DNA from: Streptomyces sp. CG 926
Lineage (GTDB): Bacteria; Actinomycetota; Actinomycetes; Streptomycetales; Streptomycetaceae
Assembly (NCBI RefSeq): GCF_003148825.1
Contig: NZ_QGGZ01000002.1
Location: 186,001-250,000, forward strand
Direction: 5' to 3'
Length of the DNA stretch: 64,000 bases
Position 1 is the stretch's first letter. Every line of letters begins with the position of its first letter. Positions 48,426 through 58,053 of the stretch are shown piece by piece. Under the pieces are notes generated by a model. That model did not search any database, was not told the DNA's origin, and saw only the letters and a list, made by a program, of their open reading frames with translations. A program made the position numbers and the translations under genes.

Positions 48426-50549
48426 TCAGGCGTGTGCGTGGGGGCGGGCGAGCGCGGTACGCATCCGTTCCGCGACCGCGGGCCGCGGCCGACCGTCCAC
48501 CCCTTGCACGGTGTCGAGCAGGTGGCTGAGACGGGCCGCGTCGCGGGGGTCGGCGATGGTTGCGGGGAGCAGGGCCGAAAGCGCCCCTTCTGTTGCGGGG
48601 TCGGAATCCGCGGCTCGGATCCAGCTCCGCAGTACGTTCTCGGCACGCTCGTTGGCCGTACGGTCGTTGAGCGCGACCCCGAGCAGCCGGGCGATCCGTT
48701 CTGCGGCGAGGGGGGAGTGGGCGGCCTGGCAGAGCAACGGTGGGCATGCTGCCGGATCCGGCCGTTCGCAGGCGGTGAGGAACCCGTCCAGGGCGAGCAC
48801 ACGCGAGGAGGGGTGGCCGTCGACGGCCGTCAGCAGGGCGCTCAGGGCAGGATCGGCCGCCGAGGACAGCAGCAGAGCGACGGACTGGGGTAGTTCCGCA
48901 GCGACCTGCCGGTCGCCGACCCCTGTGTGGGGCTGCTTGAGCTGTTTGTCGTGCTGGTGCCGGGCTTGGACCAGTAGGGCGGAGAGGGCCTCCGTCGGGC
49001 GCTCGGGCCCGATCAGACCCAAGGCACGGACTGCCACCCAGCAACGCTTCGGATCCTGCGTGGCGGTGCTCCACGTGTCGACGATCCGTGGGATGTTCGG
49101 GGCGCCGATCCGGTGGGCCAGCGCGAGGGCGCTGACGGCGGTGAGCTGGCGCCGGGATTCCTTCGCTCCCGCCCAACGTTCGACGATGAGCGCCATGGTG
49201 GACGGCAGGTCGGTGTAGGCCAGGACTGCGACGGTGGCCGCCGCCCGGGTCCGTACGAAGGGGCGACCGTCCACGGAGAGGCCATCGAGCCATTTGATCA
49301 GCGCGGGGCGGGCAGCCGGGTGGCCGGTCCAGACCTCGCGCAGCACGACCGGGGCGACGCGCTCGTCATGGAAGGCGGCCTTGACCTGGGTGACCGGTCC
49401 CCATTCGGTCATTTCTCGATCGTCGTAACGCTTTGCCCGTGCGTTCTGCAGCCGTTTGCCGATGTGGGTGCCGAAGACCGGTATCGGTTTCTGGTACTTC
49501 TCGTCCCCCGTGCTGCGCAGGGCGGCGTACAGGACATCGCTCAACTCCGCGGTCAGCGCGTACGGGCCCTTGTCGAACGCGGCCAGGGCGATCAGGAAGG
49601 CCTTCTCCCGTAACTGCACCGGAGTCTCGGCTTCCTCGAACCACTCCTGGACCTGTTGTTCCAGAGCGACCAGCGAGTACTGCTTGATCCGTGCCTCGTC
49701 GGCCTCCGCGAGGACAGCGACGTAGTGCACGACCTCGCGGATCTGCCGTTCGTGCGAGAGGAACTCGGCGACGGCCGGCAGGGCCAGCAGTCTCCGCGCC
49801 CTTGCCTCATCCGTCCTCTTGGGTAGCAAGGAGGCGAGGACCGCCGCTGGTTCGGGCGGGAGCCAGGCGGCGAGTTCCACTGTGTCCTCGACATACGGGC
49901 TGTGGCCCACGGTGATCACGAGGTATGCCTTCAGCTCCCGCATCCGGTCGCGCAACGCCAGCAGGTGGGCCTCTCGTAGCGGCTGCTCGCGTGAGATGTC
50001 CAGATCGCACAGCACATGACCCACGGCTCCGTCACCCGAGGTCAGCCGCTGGCTCAGCTCTCCCGGGGTCACCTCACGGTCAAGGGCGCGGACCGGTGTC
50101 GCACCGAGACGGTGCAGCAGCATGAGGGCCGCCGTGCGGCGACCGGTGAAGGGATCACCCGTCAGGACGATCACGCGTTCTTCCCGCAGCCTGTCCAGTA
50201 GCTCGGCGAAGGGCGTGCCTTCCTCTACGAAGTCGCCGGCGAGCCGTTCCAGGGCTTGTTCCGGGATTTCACCGGAGACCTGGCCGCCACCGAAGCCGCT
50301 GTAGCCGGCGAAGTTGTAGTGGTGCTCGGTTTTGCCGCCCGTGATGATGTCGCCGATGACCTGCTGGGCCGTGACGCCGTGGTTGGTTCCGCGGAAGCGC
50401 AGGTCCATCGATTCCGGCACGTGGGCGTCCAGGTCCCGGCGGGCGGCCCAAGGCTCTTGAGCGGGCTGATCGACTTCGGTAGTGCTCTCCTCCGCGGCCC
50501 GTGGGTCGGCTTCCGCCTCCGGAGCACTCTGTGGTGCCTGCGCGCTCAC
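48426..50549 (-). CDS. P-loop NTPase (STAND-like) with N-terminal RGTN motif and helical repeats
   Basis: 707 residues. Residues 1-45 are disordered; 51-72 carry 'FRGTNHGVTAQQVIGDIIT'; a P-loop lies at 131-139 ('GDPFTGRRT') and a Walker B-like strand near 178-184 ('HVLCDLD'). The rest (~340-700) is a run of HEAT/ARM-like helices. The invariant Walker lysine is replaced by Arg. It is likely a sensor, as in STAND/NLR-type conflict proteins. The GTG start overlaps the cyclase stop (GTGA). The RGTN motif recurs at the cyclase C-terminus. Confidence 0.75.
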   Translation of the reverse strand: MSAQAPQSAPEAEADPRAAEESTTEVDQPAQEPWAARRDLDAHVPESMDLRFRGTNHGVTAQQVIGDIITGGKTEHHYNFAGYSGFGGGQVSGEIPEQALERLAGDFVEEGTPFAELLDRLREERVIVLTGDPFTGRRTAALMLLHRLGATPVRALDREVTPGELSQRLTSGDGAVGHVLCDLDISREQPLREAHLLALRDRMRELKAYLVITVGHSPYVEDTVELAAWLPPEPAAVLASLLPKRTDEARARRLLALPAVAEFLSHERQIREVVHYVAVLAEADEARIKQYSLVALEQQVQEWFEEAETPVQLREKAFLIALAAFDKGPYALTAELSDVLYAALRSTGDEKYQKPIPVFGTHIGKRLQNARAKRYDDREMTEWGPVTQVKAAFHDERVAPVVLREVWTGHPAARPALIKWLDGLSVDGRPFVRTRAAATVAVLAYTDLPSTMALIVERWAGAKESRRQLTAVSALALAHRIGAPNIPRIVDTWSTATQDPKRCWVAVRALGLIGPERPTEALSALLVQARHQHDKQLKQPHTGVGDRQVAAELPQSVALLLSSAADPALSALLTAVDGHPSSRVLALDGFLTACERPDPAACPPLLCQAAHSPLAAERIARLLGVALNDRTANERAENVLRSWIRAADSDPATEGALSALLPATIADPRDAARLSHLLDTVQGVDGRPRPAVAERMRTALARPHAHA

Positions 50550-51295
50550 GGGCGCTCGCTCCGGTCGCCGAAGGTGATGGCACCCTCGACGCGGTTCGCG
50601 ACGACACCGTTGTTGGTGCCCCGGAAGTCGAGGCCGGCGGGGGACGGGGGCTCAGGGGTGGCAGGCCGGGGGGCCGACGGCGGGACGGACTCCGGCGACG
50701 GGGGCGCGGCTGCGGCTGTCGGAAGAGGGCCGTGGAGCCAGGCGGACAGTGGACCGTTCTTGCTGGGGACGGTGATCCGGTAGAACGCGTCCTTCGGGAT
50801 GCCGAGGTGACCGTGGGCGACGATGCCGACGTGCACCGACTCCGAGACGCACAGTGCGAAGTCGTCACCGGCCTCGCGCAGCGCAGCGCGCAGCGGGTCG
50901 CCGTCCAGGAGACGGCAGGCGTTGTTCAGGTCCGTCCCCACCCAGCCGTCGAACTCGTCGATATGGACGTAGCCGGTGGCCAGGACTGCGCGAAGGCGGA
51001 GCTGCGCGGAACCGGCGGCGAGCCGGTTCACGGCACGCAGTTCCGCCGGGGCATCCCGCAGCAGGGCGCGCAGCAGGTCGGTCGGTGGGACGGAGGGGTC
51101 GATGAGTTCCATGACCGCATCGCCTCGGTCGGCCCGCCGACGCAGGCTCTGGTCAGCACCAGCCGAGAGCAGGACCCGGTCGACGATGCCGAAGAGCATG
51201 CGGCGGAGGTATGCCTGTTGCACGTCGTCGCGGTCGCTGTACCGCTCGGTGTCGATCAGGAGCAGATGGCGGAAGAGGGGCTGCGGCTGTGTCAT
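50546..51295 (-). CDS. Class III nucleotide cyclase-like protein with C-terminal RGTN motif
   Basis: 249 residues. The cyclase fold is readable: first metal Asp D15 in 'LLLIDTERYSD', second D59 in 'DRGDAVMEL', then 'LATGYVHIDEFDGWVG' and 'TDLNNACRLL' with N124 and R128 in the N-x3-R spacing of the catalytic transition-state pair. It therefore looks active and would make a cyclic nucleotide, possibly cUMP or cCMP as in Pycsar; the base cannot be read. A Pro-rich linker (~190-220) ends in the RGTN motif (222-243). ATG 51295 begins the operon. Confidence 0.75.
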   Translation of the reverse strand: MTQPQPLFRHLLLIDTERYSDRDDVQQAYLRRMLFGIVDRVLLSAGADQSLRRRADRGDAVMELIDPSVPPTDLLRALLRDAPAELRAVNRLAAGSAQLRLRAVLATGYVHIDEFDGWVGTDLNNACRLLDGDPLRAALREAGDDFALCVSESVHVGIVAHGHLGIPKDAFYRITVPSKNGPLSAWLHGPLPTAAAAPPSPESVPPSAPRPATPEPPSPAGLDFRGTNNGVVANRVEGAITFGDRSERP

Positions 51296-51350
51296 GCCAG
51301 CAGCGTCGGGCAGCCGGCCGTGATGTTGTGAGGCAGGATGACGCACCCCA

Positions 51351-51370
51351 GTGTGACCGAGTGCACTGAA
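51351..51370. promoter_or_regulatory. Candidate Crp-type operator upstream of the cyclase operon
   Basis: A CAGTG…CACTG dyad with 10 bases between (51350-51369) contains one TGTGA half-site. It lies 55 bases upstream of the cyclase start, in the gap after the Crp-like gene. Weak evidence. Confidence 0.3.
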
Positions 51371-51387
51371 CCCAACAGGGCCCTGCG

Positions 51388-52107
51388 TCAGGCTGTCGCA
51401 GGCCCGCTGCGTGCGATGCGGCGCAGTACGTCCGGACGTACGATCACGACCTTGCGCCGGCCCGTGTTGATGACGCCCCGGTCCCGTAGGGCTTTCAGCT
51501 CGCGCTGGACCATCTCACGGGAGGCGCTTACGGCCCCCGCCAGCTCCTGTTTGGTGAGCGGGACCGCGACCTCCACCCCTTCCTCCGTGCGCCGGCCGTG
51601 GATGTGTGCCAGGTCCAGGAGGAGCACCGCGAGCCGCTCGCGTACCGGTACCGAGGCGAACTGGAGATTGCGCCGGTCCGCAGCACGTATGCGGTCCGAG
51701 GCGAGGGCGAGCAGTTGGAGGGAGACCTCGGGCGAGCTGCCGAGGAAGACGCGGAAGCGCTCCTGCTCGATGACGACCGCGCGGACGTCTTCGAGGGCTG
51801 TCACGGTCGCGGAGCGGGGGTGGCAGGTGAGGGCCGCGGACTCGCCGATGATGTCGCCCGGCCCGCGCAGCGCGAGCAGGGCCTGGTAGCCGTTGGGGTG
51901 GGCCACGGTGACCTTGGTCCAGCCCTGGAGCACGAGCAGGACGTGGGCGGTTGGTTCGTCCTGGTGGAGCAGGGTGCGGCGGGGTGGGTAGAGCACCTCA
52001 CGACCGAGCGCCCGTATCGCCGCGCCGTCGGCGTCTTCGAGCCGGGCCAGGAACGGGACCCGGTCGTCGAGCCCGCCCCCGCCCGGCAGGTCCGCATCCT
52101 TGGTCAT
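51388..52107 (-). CDS. Crp/Fnr-family transcriptional regulator
   Basis: 239 residues. A cyclic-nucleotide-binding-type β-roll covers ~20-140 ('FLARLEDADGAAIRAL', 'VLLVLQGWTKVTV', 'LRGPGDIIGESAAL'), then a dimer helix and a winged HTH ('VPLTKQELAGAVSASREMVQ', 'ELKALRDRGVI'). 'GESAA' is kept in the phosphate-binding cassette, although the following 'RSATVTALE' is less standard. It lies 92 bases upstream of the cyclase on the same strand and may answer the cyclic nucleotide. Confidence 0.88.
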   Translation of the reverse strand: MTKDADLPGGGGLDDRVPFLARLEDADGAAIRALGREVLYPPRRTLLHQDEPTAHVLLVLQGWTKVTVAHPNGYQALLALRGPGDIIGESAALTCHPRSATVTALEDVRAVVIEQERFRVFLGSSPEVSLQLLALASDRIRAADRRNLQFASVPVRERLAVLLLDLAHIHGRRTEEGVEVAVPLTKQELAGAVSASREMVQRELKALRDRGVINTGRRKVVIVRPDVLRRIARSGPATA

Positions 52108-52185
52108 CTGCCGTCGCCCCCGCCCCGGTGATCAAGGCGATCAATGTACTGAACAACGGCTTACGGGCGCTCCGGAACGCAGGGA

Positions 52186-54681
52186 TTACTCCTCGTGCAG
52201 CCGCAGGCGCCGGCGGCGGAGGGTGGTGACCTGGACCGCGGCGAGGGCCATCAGGGCCAGGGCGGCGCCGGCGAGGCCCGGGGCGAGGCCCTTCGGGGTG
52301 AAGGTGCAGGAGAACGAGGTGGTGCCGCGCGGGAGGTCCACGGCCAGCAGGCCGTGGAAGGGCTTCAGGGGGGCCGAGCACTGCCAGCCGGGGACGGCGG
52401 TCGTGGCGATCACGGCCGTGCCGCCGGCGGGCGTGGGCAGGGTGGCGCGGATGGTGTGGCCGCCCGGGCGGACCGTGGTGGCGCCGGTGGTGGTGAGGTG
52501 CCGGACGGCCCCGTCGAGCGCCGCGCGGTCCAGGCAGCCGAGCGGGTACGCGCCCGCGTCCGCGTCCTTCGTACGGGTCTCCACGGTGACGTCGACCCGC
52601 CCCGAGGCGGGGACGGTGCCCAGCTCGGTCACGCCGGTCATCCGGTCCTCCAGGAGCCGCCGGGGGCCGTCGCCGGCGCGGACGGTGCCGTAGAGGGCGG
52701 GGGAGTACCAGTAGGCCTGCGAGCCGGGGGTGCAGCGGGCGGTGTACGTCCGCTCGGTGGCGGTGCCGCCGCGGGTGACGGGCGGGACCTGGTGGACGGT
52801 GGCGCCCAGGACGTTCTCCTGGCGGGCGTAGACGCTGTCCGCCGGGTTGGGGGAGGTGTACGGCGCGGTGCGGACGGTGACCAGCGGGGGCGCGGGGAAC
52901 TCCGAGCCCGTCCAGGTGCCCGGGGCGCTCCCCGGGCGGACCCGCGCGCCGATCGAGAAGATCGCGTCGAGTACCGGGTCGTCGGCGCCGAAGAAGGTCC
53001 GGCCGTCGTTCTTGAAGCCGTAGCCCAAGGGCTCCAGGGCCTGGTACGTGGCCTCCGGGAGGTAGCTGCTGTAGTACTGCGGCCCCTCCGCCCGCAGCGC
53101 CAGGGCGTCGTTGTAGGCACTCTGCGGGGCGCCCGAGTCGGTGCGGTGGGCGGGCCAGTCGGACACGTCCTGTACGGCCGCGAAGTGGTTGCCGATCGAC
53201 CGGCTCGACGTGGTGACGGGCTTGGCCCAGCGCTCGCGGGACCGGCGGGCGTCCGCGCTCGCCGCGGCCACCGTGGACTCGGCGAACACGACGCCGATCA
53301 TCAGGGCGGCGGCCACCGGGATCAGGAACCGGCGCTTCTCGCCGAGTCGGAGCAGGACCAGGGCCAGCAGGGAGACCGCGCCGCCGCCGAGCACGGCCGG
53401 CCAGGTCCAGCCGCCGAAGTCGTCGGCGCGCCGCAGGACGTAGGTGGCCGCCACCAGGAGGGCGGCGACCAGGGCCAGGTGCAGCGGGCGCGGCCGGTTG
53501 GCCAGCGCCAGCCAGGCCACGACCACGACCATCCCGCTGAAGACGAAGGCCTCCCGGTACGGGTTGCCGTTCGGCACCGCCAGCCCGTGCCACAGGAACT
53601 GCGTGGGCGGGAACTGGAAGGAGGCGAGCACGAGCAGGGTCGCGGCCGCCCACACCAGCCGGGTCCGCTTCGCGACGGCGGTGTTCAGGACGAACGAGCC
53701 GGCCAGGATCAGCCCGAGCGAGGCGACGTAGAGCCGGGGGCGGCCGCCCCACAGGTGCGTGGCCGGGAGCATGCCGGCGAGGAAGAGCTCGATCCGTACG
53801 GGGTCGAAGGCGGCGGCCCGGGTGGGCTGCGCGGCCCCGCTGGCCAGGAACGACGGCAGGAGCAGCGGCAGGGTCAGCAGGATCCCGGTGCCGGTGGCAG
53901 TCGCGGCCCGCCACAGCGCGCGCAGCCGCTGCCGGCCGGTCATGTCACGGGTGAGCATGCGGACGGCCAGCAGGACGCAGGCGGCCATCGTGGCCATCAT
54001 CGCGGTATAGAAGTTGCCGAACCAGGCGAGCGCGACCAGCAGGGCCACGCCCGGCCAGCGGCGCTCCTCCAGGCACCACTCGACGGCGATGCCGAGCATC
54101 GGGAACGCGACCAGGCCCCAGAGCCACATGGGGATGTACGAGGCGTCGCTGAGCGCCCAGCCGCACAGGCCGTACGTCGCTCCGAGCACGCCCCGCTGCC
54201 ACCACGGGCCGGGGTGCAGCTTGCCGAGGTACACCGTCATCACGGCTGCGGCGGCGCCCAGCGTGAGGGGGGTGATCGCGAAGACGGCGAGGTCGACGTG
54301 GGCGCGGGGGACCAGGACGGCCAGCCACGAGAAGGGGTTGCCGAGGTAGGTGTGGTAGTCGGCGAGGAACTGTTGTCCGAAGCCGCCGCGCCAGGTGAAG
54401 AGCAGGTCGCCGGCCGCCTGCCCGTGGACGAGGTCCCACAGCGCCCGGTGGAAGGGCACGTACTGGTTGGCCTGGTCGTTCAGGGCCCGGCCGGTGTTCC
54501 CGAAGGGGAAGGTGCCGCGGGCCACCCAGGCCACGCAGAAGGCGCCCGAGGCGATCAGGAAGGCCAGCAGGGGGCCGCGGGAACGGGAGATCCGGCGGAT
54601 GGCCGTTCTGTGCGGGGCGGGTCTGCGGGGAGCGGGGAGGCGAGCGTCGACTGTGGTCGGCTCGGGTGCCACGGTCCCCAA
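52186..54681 (-). CDS. YfhO-like multi-pass membrane protein
   Basis: 831 residues with about 12-14 membrane helices, most in the first 480 residues, a large extracytoplasmic domain (~480-800) and a final helix. The N-terminus ('GNTGRALNDQANQYVPFHRA') and 'YYSSYLPEATYQALEPLGYG' match the YfhO/GT-C-like glycosyltransferase group acting on wall or lipoteichoic glycolipids. TTG 54681 follows GTAGGGAG. Its role in the str-operon neighbourhood is unknown. Confidence 0.8.
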   Translation of the reverse strand: MGTVAPEPTTVDARLPAPRRPAPHRTAIRRISRSRGPLLAFLIASGAFCVAWVARGTFPFGNTGRALNDQANQYVPFHRALWDLVHGQAAGDLLFTWRGGFGQQFLADYHTYLGNPFSWLAVLVPRAHVDLAVFAITPLTLGAAAAVMTVYLGKLHPGPWWQRGVLGATYGLCGWALSDASYIPMWLWGLVAFPMLGIAVEWCLEERRWPGVALLVALAWFGNFYTAMMATMAACVLLAVRMLTRDMTGRQRLRALWRAATATGTGILLTLPLLLPSFLASGAAQPTRAAAFDPVRIELFLAGMLPATHLWGGRPRLYVASLGLILAGSFVLNTAVAKRTRLVWAAATLLVLASFQFPPTQFLWHGLAVPNGNPYREAFVFSGMVVVVAWLALANRPRPLHLALVAALLVAATYVLRRADDFGGWTWPAVLGGGAVSLLALVLLRLGEKRRFLIPVAAALMIGVVFAESTVAAASADARRSRERWAKPVTTSSRSIGNHFAAVQDVSDWPAHRTDSGAPQSAYNDALALRAEGPQYYSSYLPEATYQALEPLGYGFKNDGRTFFGADDPVLDAIFSIGARVRPGSAPGTWTGSEFPAPPLVTVRTAPYTSPNPADSVYARQENVLGATVHQVPPVTRGGTATERTYTARCTPGSQAYWYSPALYGTVRAGDGPRRLLEDRMTGVTELGTVPASGRVDVTVETRTKDADAGAYPLGCLDRAALDGAVRHLTTTGATTVRPGGHTIRATLPTPAGGTAVIATTAVPGWQCSAPLKPFHGLLAVDLPRGTTSFSCTFTPKGLAPGLAGAALALMALAAVQVTTLRRRRLRLHEE

Positions 54682-54816
54682 TGTGCTGCTCCCTACTGAT
54701 CGACTCCGGCGCCCGGAGCCCGGTCAAGCTGTCAGTTTAGGGCGCGGGGGCGGGCGCGGGGCCGATCGGACCGCTCCCCACTTGCGCGCGGCGGGTTTTC
54801 GTGCTGGGCATTTGTT

Positions 54817-54845
54817 TTGACCTACCTCTGTGAGGTAGGTACGCT
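54817..54845 (+). promoter_or_regulatory. str operon promoter with palindromic operator
   Basis: TTGACC (54817-54822) and TACGCT (54840-54845) are 17 bases apart. A perfect 9-bp inverted repeat, ACCTACCTC-TGT-GAGGTAGGT (54820-54840), fills the spacer. Confidence 0.8.
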
Positions 54846-54963
54846 CTGACCTTGTGCCTGGGGTGTGCCCTGGGCTCCCGCGTGTGCTCAAGACCCCGCG
54901 GAGAGCCGAGAAGACCACACCGCAATCTGCGCCTGCCTTACCTCGGTGAGAGCGTGCAGTGTT

Positions 54964-54993
54964 CGACACACCCGACCGCGTGGGTCGGGGGAG
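54964..54993 (+). ncRNA. rpsL leader hairpin shared with rpsJ
   Basis: CGACAC-A-CCCGACCGCGTGGGTCGG-GGGAG folds into a 6-7-bp stem with GCGT loop. It matches 63428-63457 except at two positions. The 355-base gap between the YfhO-like gene and rpsL holds this hairpin and the promoter, with no gene. Confidence 0.65.
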
Positions 54994-55036
54994 TTCCAGG
55001 TTAGTTTCACTACGGCACACAGAAACCGGAGAAGTA

Positions 55037-55408
55037 GTGCCTACGATCCAGCAGCTGGTCCGGAAGGGCCGGCAGGACAAGGTCGAGAAGACAAAGACCC
55101 CCGCGCTTGAGGCTTCGCCCCAGCGTCGTGGCGTCTGCACGCGTGTGTTCACGACCACCCCGAAGAAGCCGAACTCGGCGCTGCGTAAGGTCGCGCGTGT
55201 GCGTCTGACCTCTGGCATCGAGGTCACCGCTTACATTCCGGGTGAGGGACACAACCTGCAGGAGCACTCGATCGTGCTCGTGCGTGGTGGCCGTGTGAAG
55301 GACCTGCCGGGTGTTCGTTACAAGATCATCCGCGGTGCGCTTGACACCCAGGCTGTCAAGAACCGCAAGCAGGCCCGCAGCCGCTACGGCGCCAAGAAGG
55401 AGAAGTAA
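55037..55408 (+). CDS. rpsL: 30S ribosomal protein S12
   Basis: 123 residues. Decoding-centre protein. The conserved loops '[19 protein letters not shown]' and '[15 protein letters not shown]' carry lysines at the positions where streptomycin resistance mutations arise, so this is the sensitive form. GTG 55037 follows GGAGAAG. First gene of the str operon. Confidence 0.98.
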   Translation: MPTIQQLVRKGRQDKVEKTKTPALEASPQRRGVCTRVFTTTPKKPNSALRKVARVRLTSGIEVTAYIPGEGHNLQEHSIVLVRGGRVKDLPGVRYKIIRGALDTQAVKNRKQARSRYGAKKEK

Positions 55409-55410
55409 GA

Positions 55411-55881
55411 ATGCCTCGTAAGGGCCCCGCCCCGAAGCGCCCGGTCATCATCGACCCGGTCTACGCATCTCCTCTGGTGACGTCGCTCATCAACAAGATC
55501 CTCCTGGACGGCAAGCGCTCCACCGCCGAGCGCATCGTCTACGGCGCCATGGAAGGCCTCCGCGAGAAGACCGGCAACGACCCGGTCATCACGCTGAAGC
55601 GCGCGCTGGAGAACGTCAAGCCGTCCCTCGAGGTCAAGTCCCGCCGTGTCGGTGGCGCGACCTACCAGGTCCCCGTCGAGGTCAAGCCGGGTCGCCAGTC
55701 GACCCTGGCGCTGCGCTGGCTCGTGGGTTACTCCCGCGCCCGTCGTGAGAAGACCATGACCGAGCGCCTCATGAACGAGCTGCTCGACGCCTCCAACGGT
55801 CTTGGCGCTGCCGTCAAGAAGCGCGAGGACACGCACAAGATGGCCGAGTCCAACAAGGCCTTCGCGCACTACCGCTGGTAG
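55411..55881 (+). CDS. rpsG: 30S ribosomal protein S7
   Basis: 156 residues. Primary 16S rRNA binder and nucleator of the 30S head. '[19 protein letters not shown]' and '[20 protein letters not shown]' are conserved. ATG 55411 is two bases after the rpsL stop, so translation is coupled. Confidence 0.98.
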   Translation: MPRKGPAPKRPVIIDPVYASPLVTSLINKILLDGKRSTAERIVYGAMEGLREKTGNDPVITLKRALENVKPSLEVKSRRVGGATYQVPVEVKPGRQSTLALRWLVGYSRARREKTMTERLMNELLDASNGLGAAVKKREDTHKMAESNKAFAHYRW

Positions 55882-55920
55882 TCCCACCCCACATCGAGAC
55901 CGAGAGAAGACCGAAGCCTT

Positions 55921-58053
55921 ATGGCTACCACTTCGCTTGACCTGGCCAAGGTCCGCAACATCGGGATCATGGCCCACATCGACGCGGGCAAGACGACCAC
56001 CACCGAGCGCATCCTGTTCTACACCGGTGTGTCGTACAAGATCGGTGAGGTCCACGACGGCGCCGCCACGATGGACTGGATGGAGCAGGAGCAGGAGCGT
56101 GGTATCACCATCACGTCTGCCGCGACGACCTGCCACTGGCCCCTCGAAGACGTTGACCACACCATCAACATCATCGACACCCCGGGCCACGTCGACTTCA
56201 CCGTCGAGGTGGAGCGTTCGCTCCGCGTCCTCGACGGCGCCGTCACCGTCTTCGACGGTGTGGCCGGCGTCGAGCCGCAGTCCGAGACCGTTTGGCGTCA
56301 GGCGGACCGCTACGGCGTGCCGCGTATCTGCTTCGTCAACAAGCTCGACCGCACCGGCGCCGAGTTCCACCGCTGTGTCGACATGATCAAGGACCGCCTC
56401 GGCGCGATCCCGATCGTCATGCAGCTCCCCATCGGCGCCGAGATGGACTTCCAGGGCGTTGTCGACCTGGTCACCATGAAGGCGTTCGTCTGGTCCGCCG
56501 AGGCGACCAAGGGCGAGATGTACGACATCGTCGACATCCCGGCCACGCACACCGAGGCTGCTGAAGAGTGGCGCGGCAAGCTGGTCGAGACCGTCGCCGA
56601 GAACGACGACGAGATCATGGAGCTGTTCCTCGAGGGCAACGAGCCCTCCGTCGAGCAGCTGCACGCCGCCGTCCGTCGGATCATCCTGAACTCCGGCAAG
56701 GGCAAGGGCGAGCCCACGATCACCGCGGTGTTCTGTGGCACGGCGTTCAAGAACAAGGGCGTTCAGCCCCTGCTCGACGCCGTCGTCCGCTACCTGCCGT
56801 CGCCGCTGGACATCGAGGCCATCGAGGGCCACGACGTCCGCGACGCCGAGGTGGTCGTGAAGCGCAAGCCGTCCGACGAGGAGCCCCTCGCCGCGCTCGC
56901 GTTCAAGATCATGAGCGACCCGCACCTCGGTAAGCTCACCTTCGTCCGGGTTTACTCGGGCCGCCTGGAGGCCGGCACTGCGGTGCTGAACTCCGTCAAG
57001 GGCAAGAAGGAGCGCATCGGCAAGATCTACCGCATGCACGCCAACAAGCGTGAAGAGATCGCCGCGGTGGGCGCCGGTGACATCGTCGCCGTCATGGGCC
57101 TGAAGCAGACCACCACCGGTGAGACGCTGTGTGACGACAAGGCACCCGTGATCCTGGAGTCCATGGACTTCCCGGCTCCGGTCATCCAGGTCGCCATCGA
57201 GCCCAAGTCCAAGGGTGACCAGGAGAAGCTGGGTGTCGCCATCCAGCGTCTCGCGGAGGAGGACCCCTCCTTCCACGTTCACTCGGACGAGGAGACGGGC
57301 CAGACCATCCTCGGCGGTATGGGCGAGCTGCACCTCGAGGTGCTGGTCGACCGTATGAAGCGCGAGTTCAAGGTCGAGGCCAACGTCGGCAAGCCGCAGG
57401 TCGCGTACCGCGAGACGATCCGCAAGGCCGTCGAGCGTCACGACTACACGCACAAGAAGCAGACCGGTGGTACCGGTCAGTTCGCCAAGGTGCAGATCGC
57501 GATCGAGCCCATCACCGAGACCGACGGTCCGGCGTACGAGTTCGTGAACAAGGTCACCGGTGGACGCGTCCCGAAGGAGTACATCCCTTCGGTCGACGCC
57601 GGTGCGCAGGAAGCCATGCAGTTCGGCATCCTGGCCGGCTACGAGATGACGGGCGTTCGCGTCACGCTTCTCGACGGTGGCTACCACGAGGTCGACTCCT
57701 CGGAGCTCGCCTTCAAGATCGCCGGTTCGCAGGCCTTCAAGGAGGCCGCGCGCAAGGCTTCTCCCGTGCTCCTCGAGCCGATGATGGCCGTAGAGGTCAC
57801 CACGCCCGAGGACTACATGGGTGACGTCATCGGTGACATCAACTCCCGCCGTGGCCAGATCCAGGCCATGGAGGAGCGTCACGGTGCTCGCGTCGTGAAG
57901 GGCCTCGTGCCCCTTTCGGAGATGTTCGGCTACGTCGGAGACCTCCGCAGCAAGACCTCGGGTCGCGCCAGCTACTCGATGCAGTTCGACTCCTACGCCG
58001 AGGTTCCCCGGAACGTCGCCGAGGAGATCATCGCGAAGGCCAAGGGCGAGTAA
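55921..58053 (+). CDS. fusA: Elongation factor G
   Basis: 710 residues. Translocase GTPase. G1 '[14 protein letters not shown]', '[10 protein letters not shown]' (G2), 'DTPGHVDF' (G3) and 'NKLDRTG' (G4) are intact, and '[20 protein letters not shown]'-type switch sequence is present. ATG 55921 follows a gap of 39 bases with GAGAGAAG. No fusidic acid resistance change is evident. Confidence 0.98.
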   Translation: MATTSLDLAKVRNIGIMAHIDAGKTTTTERILFYTGVSYKIGEVHDGAATMDWMEQEQERGITITSAATTCHWPLEDVDHTINIIDTPGHVDFTVEVERSLRVLDGAVTVFDGVAGVEPQSETVWRQADRYGVPRICFVNKLDRTGAEFHRCVDMIKDRLGAIPIVMQLPIGAEMDFQGVVDLVTMKAFVWSAEATKGEMYDIVDIPATHTEAAEEWRGKLVETVAENDDEIMELFLEGNEPSVEQLHAAVRRIILNSGKGKGEPTITAVFCGTAFKNKGVQPLLDAVVRYLPSPLDIEAIEGHDVRDAEVVVKRKPSDEEPLAALAFKIMSDPHLGKLTFVRVYSGRLEAGTAVLNSVKGKKERIGKIYRMHANKREEIAAVGAGDIVAVMGLKQTTTGETLCDDKAPVILESMDFPAPVIQVAIEPKSKGDQEKLGVAIQRLAEEDPSFHVHSDEETGQTILGGMGELHLEVLVDRMKREFKVEANVGKPQVAYRETIRKAVERHDYTHKKQTGGTGQFAKVQIAIEPITETDGPAYEFVNKVTGGRVPKEYIPSVDAGAQEAMQFGILAGYEMTGVRVTLLDGGYHEVDSSELAFKIAGSQAFKEAARKASPVLLEPMMAVEVTTPEDYMGDVIGDINSRRGQIQAMEERHGARVVKGLVPLSEMFGYVGDLRSKTSGRASYSMQFDSYAEVPRNVAEEIIAKAKGE

